DNA of 64,000 bases from Streptomyces sp. SAI-127. Its GTDB lineage: Bacteria; Actinomycetota; Actinomycetes; Streptomycetales; Streptomycetaceae. The notes below the pieces were generated by a model. That model did not search any database and was not told where the DNA came from. It saw nothing but the letters and a program-made list of their open reading frames with translations. The position numbers were made by a program, and so were the translations under genes. Each line of letters opens with the position of its first letter. Position 1 is the stretch's first letter. The DNA is taken from positions 4,712,001 to 4,776,000 of the forward strand of contig NZ_JARXYJ010000001.1 of the NCBI RefSeq assembly GCF_029894425.1, read 5' to 3'. Positions 56,754 through 64,000 of the stretch are shown one piece after another.

Positions 56754-56834
56754 CGGCAGCGGCACACGCGCGTGGACGCCTCCCGACGTCAACCGAGGGT
56801 TGACGCCCCGCATGTGTCAACCTACGGTTGACGC

Positions 56835-57570
56835 ATGACGACCAACCCCAACATCACGTCATCCGTACGGCTCGACGACCTCATCACGGCCATCAAGAAG
56901 GTCCATGTCGAGCCCCTCGACCAGCTCCAGGACGCGGTGATCGCCGCCGATCACCTCGGAGAGGTGGCTCGACCATCTGATCGGCCACTTCGTGGACCAG
57001 GCCCGGCGTTCGGGTGCCTCCTGGACGGACATCGGACGGAGCATGGGAGTCACCCGGCAGGCGGCGCAGAAGCGGTTCGTGCCGAAGGAGTCGACGGACC
57101 TGGCGGCCGACCAGGGCTTCAGCCGGTACACCCTGCGGGCCCGCAACGTGGTGATGTCGGCCCACAACGCGGCCATCACCGCCCGCAACCCCGAGGGCCG
57201 TCCCGAGCACCTCGTCCTCGGACTACTGGCCGATCCGGAGGGCCTCGCCGCGAAGGCGCTCGTCGCGCAGGGCGTCACCCTCGACGCCGTCCGCCAGGCC
57301 GCGACCGAGGCGCTCCCGCCGGCCGCCGACGAGGTCCCCGAGCTCATCCCCTACGGCTCCGACGCCAAGAAGGTCCTGGAACTCACCTTCCGCGAGGCTC
57401 TGCGGCTGGGCCACAACTACATCGGCACCGAACACATCCTGCTGGCCCTGCTGGAGTTCGAACACGGCACGGGGGTCCTGTCCGGCCTCGGCATCGAGAA
57501 GGGGCCGGTGGAGGCTGTCATCGCCAAGGAGCTGGACGCGTATGTGAAGCTGCCGGGGGAGCAGGGCTGA
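56835..57570 (+). CDS. Clp N-domain protein (ClpC-N-like, no ATPase; frame interrupted by one extra base)
   Basis: Repairing one extra base at 56969-56970 gives 245 codons. The N-terminal part starts ITSSVRLDDLITAIKKVHVE and continues EPLDQLQDAVIAADHLGEV; the second frame resumes DHLIGHFVDQARRSGASWTD and a helix-turn-helix-like IGRSMGVTRQAAQKRFVPKE. Then come two Clp_N repeats (NPEGRPEHLVLGLLADPEGL and [20 protein letters not shown]) resembling the ClpC N domain. Proteins with an HTH plus Clp_N but no AAA+ module may act as adaptors or regulators. TTGACGC repeats lie just upstream (56799-56833). The frameshift may be a sequencing error. Confidence 0.82.
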
Positions 57571-57644
57571 GGAGACCCGGTCCGTCACCGGTCCTGTGCG
57601 GCCGGTGAGGTCGGTTGTCAGACCCCGGTGTCACACTCGCAACC

Positions 57645-59331
57645 ATGACCGACCGCTGGGCTCTCGCTGCGGCCGAGGACGGTGGTGTGGAGGTCGCCGC
57701 CCTCGGTCCCGACGGGCTGCCTGCCGGGCCGGTGCGGTGGGAGGCGGATCCGGCTGCGGCCGTGCGGGGGCGGCCGGAGGTGGCCCGGTGGGTGTGGCGG
57801 TCCACCGCCGAGGTCTATCCGCGGCTGCTCGCCGCCGGGGTGCGGGTGGAGCGGTGCTACGACATCGAGGACGCCGAGACCCTCCTGCTCGGCCACGCGG
57901 GGCGATACGGCGAGCCCCGCTCGGCCGCGGCCGCCCTGGCCCGGCTGCGCGGCGGCCCCGTACCGCCCGACCCGCCCCAGCGCGCGGCCGAACCGGGCTC
58001 CCAGTCGCCCCTGTTCGAGCCGCAGAGCGTCCATCTGCCGCTGACCGACCTCGTCGAGGTCTACGCCGACCAGCAGCGACGGCACGACACCACCGACCAC
58101 CCCGACCGGATGCACCTGCTGACCGCCGCCGAGTCGGCGGGGATGCTGGTGGCCGCCGAGATGAACCGCGCCGGGCTGCCGTGGAGCGCCGAGACCCACC
58201 GCCGGGTGCTGCACGAACTGCTCGGTGAGCGGTATGCCGGCGGCGGCGAGCCCCGGCGTCTCGCCGAGCTGGCCGACCAGGTGTCCGAGGCCTTCGGGCG
58301 CCGGGTGCGGCCCGATCTGCCCGCTGACGTCATCAAGGCGTTCGCGCAGGCCGGCATCAAGGTGAAGTCGACCCGGCGGTGGGAGATCGAGTCCCTCGAC
58401 CATCCGGCCGTGAAGCCGCTGATCGAGTACAAGAAGCTGTACCGCATCTGGGTCGCCCACGGCTGGTCCCTGGCTCCAGGACTGGGTACGGGACGGGCGG
58501 TTCCGGCCCGAGTTCCTGGCAGGCGGGACCGTCACGGGCAGATGGGTCACCAATGGCGGCGGTGCCCTGCAGATCCCCAAGGTCATTCGGCGTGCGGTGG
58601 TCGCCGACCCCGGCTGGCGGCTCGTCGTCGCCGACGCCGACCAGATGGAGCCGCGGGTGCTGGCGGCCATCTCCCGCGACCCCGGGCTCATGGAGGTGGC
58701 GGGACGCGAGACCGACCTCTACCAGTCCGTCTCCGACCGGGCCTTCTCCGGCGACCGCGGCCAGGCCAAGCTCGCCGTGCTCGGCGCGGTCTACGGCCAG
58801 ACCTCCGGCGACGGCCTCAAGAACCTCGCCGCGCTCAGACGCCGCTTCCCGAAGGCGGTGGCGTACGTCGACGACGCGGCCCGCGCGGGCGAGGAGGGCC
58901 GACTGGTGCGGACCTGGCTGGGGCGGACGTGCCCGCCGGCGGCCGGCGCGGGCGACGCGGAGGAGGCGGGCATCCCGCAGGACGACCCGGTCGAGCGACC
59001 CGTGGAGGACGGCTGGGGGCCCGGGTACGCCTCCACCAACACCCGCGCCCGCGGCCGCTTCGCCCGGAACTTCGTGGTGCAGGGCAGCGCCGCCGACTGG
59101 GCCCTGCTGCTGCTCGCGGCGCTGCGGCAGGCCTGTGCTCCGATGGCGGCCGAGCTGGTCTTCTTCCAGCACGACGAGGTGATCGTGCACTGTCCCGAGG
59201 AGGAGACCGAGGCGGTCGTCGCGGCGATCAGGGAGGCGTCGGACCTGGCCGGGCGGCTGACGTTCGGCGAGACACCGGTGCGGTTTCCGTTCACGACGGC
59301 GGTGGTGGAGTGCTATGCGGACGCGAAGTGA
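57645..59331 (+). CDS. PolA-like bifunctional 3'-5' exonuclease/DNA polymerase (frame interrupted by one extra base)
   Basis: Dropping one C near 58468-58470 gives 562 codons. The N-terminal region corresponds to a reduced exonuclease domain. The polymerase palm follows: motif A VVADADQMEPRVLAAISRDP, the O-helix region AKLAVLGAVYGQTSGDGL, and motif C FFQHDEVIVHCPEEE. After repair the middle reads HGWSWLQDWVRDGRFRPEFL, as in this Streptomyces family of family A polymerases, which lacks a 5' nuclease. They are thought to act in repair or lesion bypass. It ends back-to-back with the AfsR-like gene (stops at 59331 and 59332). Confidence 0.85.
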
Positions 59332-62300
59332 TCACCGTAAACCGGAGTCGTCGAGCAGCGCGATGAGCTCCTGGAGCACCGTCTTCTCGTCCGTCCCGTC
59401 CAGCGCGTCGAGAGCGGCCCGCCACTGCTCGTGGGCCTCCTCCGCTCTCCCCCGCTCACGCAGCAGGAGGCCGTGCTGGTGGCGGGCGAGGGCGCCGGTG
59501 TAGCGGTCGGCGCGGGCGTCCGCTCGGCGCAGCAGTTCCGCGCACTCGGCGGCGGCGCGTTCGCCGTGGCCGATCAGGCGCAGGGCGCGGACCAGGCCGA
59601 GGCGGCTCTGCGACTCGCCGTGCCAGTCGCCGGGGCTGCCGAGGATGCGCAGGCTCTCCTCGAAGTGCGCCATCGCCGCGGCCGGTTCGCCGAGGGTGAG
59701 GTGGGCGTAGCCGATGTTGCAGTGTGCCGAGTGCCGGACGACCACGCTGCCGGTCTCCTCGCCGATGGCGAGCGAACGCCGGTGCTGCTCGACGGCGGCG
59801 CGCGGGTCGGTGTGCTCGTACAGGTTGCCCAGGTTGCTGTGGGCCACTGCCTCGCCGAAGGGGTCGTTCAACTGCCGTGAGTAGGCGAGGCTCTGCCGCA
59901 GTGCCTCGCCCGACTCGGCGTACCGGCCCAGGCCTTCGAGCAGGAGACCCCGGTTGTTGAGGCAGCGGCGGGTCCAGGAGTCCGCGCCGAGCCGCCGCCA
60001 GATCACGAGGGCGTGGTCGTTGAGGGCCAGGGCCTCACTGTGCCGTCCAGTCAGGAAGTGCAGTCCGGCGAGGTCGCCCAGGGCACACGCCTCGGCCGCC
60101 TCGTCACCGAGCCGCCGCGCCACCGTGAGCGCGGCCCGGCCGAGTACCTCCGTCTCGGCCACCCGGCCGCTGCGCTGGAGGAAGGGCGAGAGCAGACGCA
60201 GCAGGGTGGAGACATGGGCGGCGGTGCGCTCGTCGGGGGTGTCCGTGTGCCGTTCGGCCAGGACGACGATGTTCTCCAGCTCCGACTCGCCCCAGGCGAA
60301 GGCCTTCTCGGAGGACGGGAACGGCGGGATGGCCAGCACATGTGCCGCGTGCTCCGGCGGCTGCGCGGCGGTCGGGCGGCGGCGGTCCTCCAGGTCGAGG
60401 CCGGGCTCGACGATCGCGGTCAGGGCGCGTTCGGCGACGGCCGCGTACCAGCGCAGGGCGGTGCGGGCGATGTCGGGGGCGTGCCCGGAGCCCGCGAGTT
60501 CCCGCGCGAAGTCGCGGACCAGGCCGTGCGGGGCGTAGCGGCCGTACGCCGTCTCCTCCAGGAGGGCCACGTCGACGAGGCGGTCGAGCGCGTCCTCGGC
60601 ACGGGTCTCGTCGGTGGCGTCGGTGCCGAGGAGGCGGGCGACGAGGGGGACGCCGTAGGTGGGCAGGTCGAGGGCGCCGATGCGGCACAGGGCGAGGGCG
60701 GCGTCGCGGTCGGACCGGCGACCGGAGGCGGCGAGGGCGTCGTGGGCGACGGCCAGGGAGCGGCGGACGGAGAGGTCGTCGTACTCCAGGTGCCGCAACC
60801 GGTCCTCGGTGGCGGCCAGTTGGTCGGCGAGCACGTCGGGGGTGAGGGCCTGACGGGCGGCCAGGCGCGCGGCTACGACGCGGAGGGCCAGGGGGAGGCG
60901 GCCGGTGAGCTCTATGAGGGGGTGGGTGGCGTCTATCGGGGTGGCGGGGGTGACGCCATCGGCATCGGGGGTGACGGGAGGGAGGGGGGTGACGGGAGTG
61001 ACGGGGCTGATGCGGTCAGCGGAGCCGCCGTCGGCGCCGGAACCGTCCCGGCCGTCCCGTCCCGACACCGCGCGCAGCAACTCCGCGCTCTCCTCGGCCG
61101 AGAGCGGCGTGAGCGGGAAGCGGTGGGCGTCGTCGAGGGCGGTCAGGGGGGACCTGCTGGTGACGATCACCGCGCAGCCGGCGCCGGCCGGCAGCAGCGG
61201 CCGTACCTGCGCGGCGCTCGCGGCGTCGTCCAGCACCATGAGCGTGCGGGTGGGCGCGAGCAGTGAGCGCAGCAACGCGGCTGCCGCGTCCGGGTGTTCG
61301 GGAATGCTGCGCGGGTCGGCGCCGAGGTCGCGGAGCAGGGCGGTGAGGGCCTGGGCCGGGGTGAGGGGGGTCATTCCAGGGGTGGCGCCCTGGAGATTGA
61401 CGTAGAGCTGGCCGTCAGGGAAACGTTCCCGCAGCCCATGGGCGACGTGCAGCGCGAGCGCGCTCTTGCCGACGCCCGCCATGCCGCTGATGACACCGAC
61501 TGCCGGGCCGCCGCCGAGGGTGAGGACATCGCGCAGGTCGTCGCGGGCGGTGGCGCGGCCGGTGAAGTGGCCGGGGGGTGGGGGTAGTTGGGCGGGGCGG
61601 GGCAGGGGGAGGGGGGTCTCGGCCTCGGGGGCGGGGGCGGCCTCGGGGGTGTGGGCGGGGGTCGGCGGATCGGCGGCGGGGCGCGACGAATGGTGGGCGG
61701 GCGGGGCGTCTTCGCGCGTAGCGCCTGGGTGCAGCGCACCGGGAGGGGTCGACCGGCTTTCCTCGCGGGGCTCGCCGAAGCCAACGGCCCTTCCCGAACG
61801 GCCTCCTGAGCCCTCGCCCCCGGTCCGGTCGGCCCCGTCGTCCCGAACAGCACCCGCCCCCCGAGTCCCGGCCTCGGCCCTCCCTGCGCCGTCTCCCCCG
61901 CGCAGCACCTCCACATGTGTCTCGCGGACCGCCGGGCCCGGCTCCACGCCGAGTTCCTCGACCAGGCGGGTGCGCAGATCGCGGTGGACGGCGAGGGCCT
62001 CGGCCTGGCGGCCGGTACGGTGGAGGGCGAGCATCAGCTGGCGGTGGTAGGACTCGCGCAGGGGGTGCTCGGCGGCGAGCGCGGAGAGTTCTGGGACGAG
62101 GGCGCCCGGCCGGGTGTCGGCGAGGGCGAGCTCGGCGTCGTAGTGCCACTCCAGGAGGAGCAGTCGGGCCTCCTCCAGGCGCTGGACCAGGGCGTATCCG
62201 GCGAGTTCGGACGGGACCCCGCTGAGCGGCGCGCCCCGCCACAGCGCGAGCGCCGCCGCGCACGCCTGGACGGTCTCGGTCCAGTTCCCCTCGGCGTGCG

Positions 62301-62661
62301 CGCCGCGGGCCCGGGCGGCGTGGCTCTCGAAGACCTGGACGTCGAGCTCCCCCGGCGCGACGCGCAGCAGATATCCGGGGGCCATCGCCTGCAGTCGCTC
62401 GGGGTCGTCGAGCAGCCGCCGCAACCGGGAGACGTGATTGTGCAGGGAGGCCTTCGCCGAGGCAGGCGGGGTGCCGCCCCACAGGGCGTCCTTGAGGGTC
62501 TCGGCGGAGACGACCCGGCCGGCTTCGAGGAGCAGCGCGGCCAGCAGGATCCGCTGCTTGCGGCTGCCGACGACACGCACCCCGGCCCCGCCCTGGCCGT
62601 CGTACAGAATCGGCGGCCCGAGCAGTCCGAACCGCAGCCCCGACTGCGATCCGCGCCCCAT
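59332..62661 (-). CDS. AfsR-like SARP regulator with NB-ARC and TPR domains
   Basis: A 1109-residue AfsR-type regulator. Domains in order: winged-helix DNA-binding (about 10-100: GSRKQRILLAALLLEAGRVV, SLHNHVSRLRRLLDDPERLQ), BTAD (about 105-255: VFESHAARARGAHAEGNWTE to LVEELGVEPGPAVRETHVEV). A long proline/arginine-rich linker follows (260-365), then NB-ARC with P-loop GMAGVGKSALALHVA near residue 397 and VMVLDDAAS-like sensor region LMVLDDAASAAQVRPLLPAG. TPR repeats fill about 800-1080 (e.g. EALALNDHALVIWRRLGADS). A repetitive insert (VTPVTPLPPVTP) interrupts NB-ARC. AfsR homologues regulate secondary metabolism on serine/threonine phosphorylation. ATG 62661 was preferred; GTG 62673 is in frame. 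Confidence 0.9.
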   Translation of the reverse strand: MGRGSQSGLRFGLLGPPILYDGQGGAGVRVVGSRKQRILLAALLLEAGRVVSAETLKDALWGGTPPASAKASLHNHVSRLRRLLDDPERLQAMAPGYLLRVAPGELDVQVFESHAARARGAHAEGNWTETVQACAAALALWRGAPLSGVPSELAGYALVQRLEEARLLLLEWHYDAELALADTRPGALVPELSALAAEHPLRESYHRQLMLALHRTGRQAEALAVHRDLRTRLVEELGVEPGPAVRETHVEVLRGGDGAGRAEAGTRGAGAVRDDGADRTGGEGSGGRSGRAVGFGEPREESRSTPPGALHPGATREDAPPAHHSSRPAADPPTPAHTPEAAPAPEAETPLPLPRPAQLPPPPGHFTGRATARDDLRDVLTLGGGPAVGVISGMAGVGKSALALHVAHGLRERFPDGQLYVNLQGATPGMTPLTPAQALTALLRDLGADPRSIPEHPDAAAALLRSLLAPTRTLMVLDDAASAAQVRPLLPAGAGCAVIVTSRSPLTALDDAHRFPLTPLSAEESAELLRAVSGRDGRDGSGADGGSADRISPVTPVTPLPPVTPDADGVTPATPIDATHPLIELTGRLPLALRVVAARLAARQALTPDVLADQLAATEDRLRHLEYDDLSVRRSLAVAHDALAASGRRSDRDAALALCRIGALDLPTYGVPLVARLLGTDATDETRAEDALDRLVDVALLEETAYGRYAPHGLVRDFARELAGSGHAPDIARTALRWYAAVAERALTAIVEPGLDLEDRRRPTAAQPPEHAAHVLAIPPFPSSEKAFAWGESELENIVVLAERHTDTPDERTAAHVSTLLRLLSPFLQRSGRVAETEVLGRAALTVARRLGDEAAEACALGDLAGLHFLTGRHSEALALNDHALVIWRRLGADSWTRRCLNNRGLLLEGLGRYAESGEALRQSLAYSRQLNDPFGEAVAHSNLGNLYEHTDPRAAVEQHRRSLAIGEETGSVVVRHSAHCNIGYAHLTLGEPAAAMAHFEESLRILGSPGDWHGESQSRLGLVRALRLIGHGERAAAECAELLRRADARADRYTGALARHQHGLLLRERGRAEEAHEQWRAALDALDGTDEKTVLQELIALLDDSGLR

Positions 62662-62673
62662 CACGCCGCCCAC

Positions 62674-63024
62674 TTCTGGCGGATTTCCGCCCTCTCCACG
62701 GCGGTTTCCCGCCAGCCGTCCGACGCAGGCCGCTGCCGGAATCCGCTACCGCCCCCGGCCCTGCACACAGTCAGTTCCCCATCGCTGCCGTCGACTTCCC
62801 GCCAATCGGCGAACCACAAAACGTAGATGCAATGGCCAATGTTAGCGATTTGTTGGCGCAACCTGATGTGATCACTACATCGGATCTGGCCCGAGGGCGC
62901 GCGCGTACGACGCGCAACTCGGGGGAGTGTCGCCGTCGCGGCCGGATCCGTGGGACGCGAGAGGGTCCCGGTCGGCGGAGGTGAACGACCGGGACCCTCG
63001 TCCTGTCCTCGGGACGATGAGCCC
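62674..63024. other. Intergenic region between the afsR-like gene and the glycosyltransferase
   Basis: This 351-base gap holds no gene I can support. It contains the glycosyltransferase terminator hairpin (62961-62999), an imperfect 17-base palindrome GATGT..ACATC (62865-62881), and two short inverted repeats of the GGCGG/CCGCC type near 62678-62720. The AT-rich stretch 62817-62880 is the probable promoter region for the AfsR-like gene. Confidence 0.5.
62961..62999 (-). terminator. Terminator hairpin after the glycosyltransferase
   Basis: Perfect 14-base arms (GAGGGTCCCGGTCG and its complement) with an 11-base loop, starting 26 bases beyond the stop of the glycosyltransferase gene on the minus strand. 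Confidence 0.7.
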
Positions 63025-63918
63025 TCAGATCACGGGCGGGCGTCCCAGCCGGGTGAGGTGCCACACCGTTCGCCACCGCATCGGCCGCCGCTCGCCGGCC
63101 GGTTCCCGCAGGCCCTCGACGAACCCGCCGAACCAGGCGCGCAGTCCACTCGCCGACCGGGTCCGCAGCAGGGTGAGCGCCGTCCACACACCGAGGTGCA
63201 CGGGGATGAGCGGCAGAGGAAGCCGGCGGCGCACCAGCCAGACGCGGTTGCGGGCGTTGACCCGGTAGTAGATGGCGTGCCGGGCCGGTGAGGTCCTCGG
63301 GTGCTGCAGCAGCAGTTCGGGCGCGTACAGGATGTGCCAGCCGCGGTCGGCGGCCCGCCAGGCCAGGTCGATCTCCTCGTGGGCGAAGAAGAACTCGGCG
63401 GGCCAGTCCCCCGTTTCGGCGAGCATGGCCATGCGGAAGGCGTGCCCGCCGCCCAGGAAACCGGTGACATAGCCGCCGCGCATCGGATCGGAGGCGCCGA
63501 CGCGGGGCACGTGCCGCTGCTGGGTCTCGCCGCTCTCGTCGGCGATACGGAAGCCGACGATGCCGAGACGGTCGTCGGCCGCGAACAACTCCTGTACGCG
63601 GCGCAGCACATCGGCGTCCACGAGCATGCCGTCGTCGTCGAGTTCCACTACGACGTCCACGTCGCCGAAGTCGCGCAGCCGGGCGAGCGCCACGTTCCGG
63701 CCGCCGGGGCAGCCGAGGTTCTCCTCGATGTCGAGGGTGGTGACCTCGCCGGGCAGGGAGAGCCGCTCGGCGAACTCGGGCAGCCGGCAGCCGTTGCCCA
63801 CGATCACGATGCGGGCCGGGACGATGTCCTGCTTGGCCACGGAGCGCAGCAGGGCGTCGACCTCGTCGGGCCGGTTCCCCATGGTCACCACGGCGACGGC
63901 GATCCTCGGCGCGCCCAT
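63025..63918 (-). CDS. Family 2 glycosyltransferase
   Basis: A 297-residue GT-A fold transferase. The nucleotide-sugar region shows IAVAVVTMGNRPDEVDALLR and RIVIVGNGCRLPEFAERLSL, the acidic metal motif DVVVELDDDGMLVDADVL, and the later catalytic region FFFAHEEIDLAWRAADRGWH. No membrane helix is seen apart from a hydrophobic patch near residue 240. It lies alone between the AfsR-like gene and the window end; the sugar and acceptor are unknown. ATG 63918 begins the family sequence. Confidence 0.92.
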   Translation of the reverse strand: MGAPRIAVAVVTMGNRPDEVDALLRSVAKQDIVPARIVIVGNGCRLPEFAERLSLPGEVTTLDIEENLGCPGGRNVALARLRDFGDVDVVVELDDDGMLVDADVLRRVQELFAADDRLGIVGFRIADESGETQQRHVPRVGASDPMRGGYVTGFLGGGHAFRMAMLAETGDWPAEFFFAHEEIDLAWRAADRGWHILYAPELLLQHPRTSPARHAIYYRVNARNRVWLVRRRLPLPLIPVHLGVWTALTLLRTRSASGLRAWFGGFVEGLREPAGERRPMRWRTVWHLTRLGRPPVI

Positions 63919-64000
63919 GTCCCCACCTCGTCCCCTCGTCCGACGGGCATCAACCGGCGCGATGCTAGCCGTTCACGGTAAGGACTTCTCAGGTATGGGG

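Overview
The window is high-GC actinobacterial DNA and looks like a Streptomyces chromosome. Genes are dense, most third codon positions are G or C, GTG starts and 1-4 base stop/start overlaps are common, and several loci are Streptomyces hallmarks: an AfsR-like SARP regulator, a TipA-type MerR activator with a ptipA-like promoter, an XRE/ATPase/DUF397 triad, an Lsr2 nucleoid protein, and DUF3180 and DUF2342 proteins. No insertion sequence, CRISPR array, rRNA or tRNA was found. Most of the window is conserved core chromosome.

Layout. 1-1.9 kb: end of a NACHT/leucine-rich-repeat protein cut by the window edge. 1.9-9 kb: clpC (frame interrupted), a hypothetical, lsr2, a BlaI-type regulator with an acetyltransferase, and small hypotheticals. 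8.3-13.8 kb: a tightly overlapping cofactor operon on the minus strand (DUF2520 protein, panC, nadB, nadC, type III pantothenate kinase) making pantothenate, NAD precursor and the first CoA intermediate. 13.9-23.9 kb: aldolase-like PLP enzyme, ArsR-type regulator, two-component pair, MidA-type methyltransferase facing a stand-alone NuoD paralogue, two PH-domain membrane proteins, coiled-coil protein. 24-27 kb: a membrane esterase divergent from an aminoacyl-phosphatidylglycerol synthase. 27-34.9 kb: folate block (folP, folB, folK, folE) plus ftsH, hpt and tilS. 35-41 kb: DUF2342 protease-like protein, PBP4-type DD-carboxypeptidase, pyrophosphatase, ThrE exporter, DedA protein.

41.3-59 kb is more variable: YbjQ protein, tipA, a scrambled chloride-channel remnant, a PadR-controlled ABC exporter, DinB protein, aldehyde dehydrogenase, the XRE/ATPase/DUF397 triad, an ArsR/SRPBCC pair, and a zinc-starvation block. 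That block holds five cysteine-poor ribosomal protein paralogues (bS18, bL31, bL33, bL28, bS14) and a COG0523 protein around a divergent Zur-like box. Two lipoproteins, a DUF2786 protein, a LysE exporter, a Clp-N protein and a PolA-like exonuclease/polymerase follow. 59.3-64 kb holds the AfsR-like SARP-NB-ARC-TPR regulator and a family 2 glycosyltransferase.

Points of most interest: the TipA homologue has glycine where TipAL has thiostrepton-reactive Cys214, although promoter and internal TipAS start look intact; the chloride-channel pseudogene has an inverted internal segment; three otherwise intact genes (clpC, the Clp-N gene, the polymerase) each carry a single extra base, which suggests sequence error or shared decay; and several regulators have repeated operator-like sequences at their own promoters.
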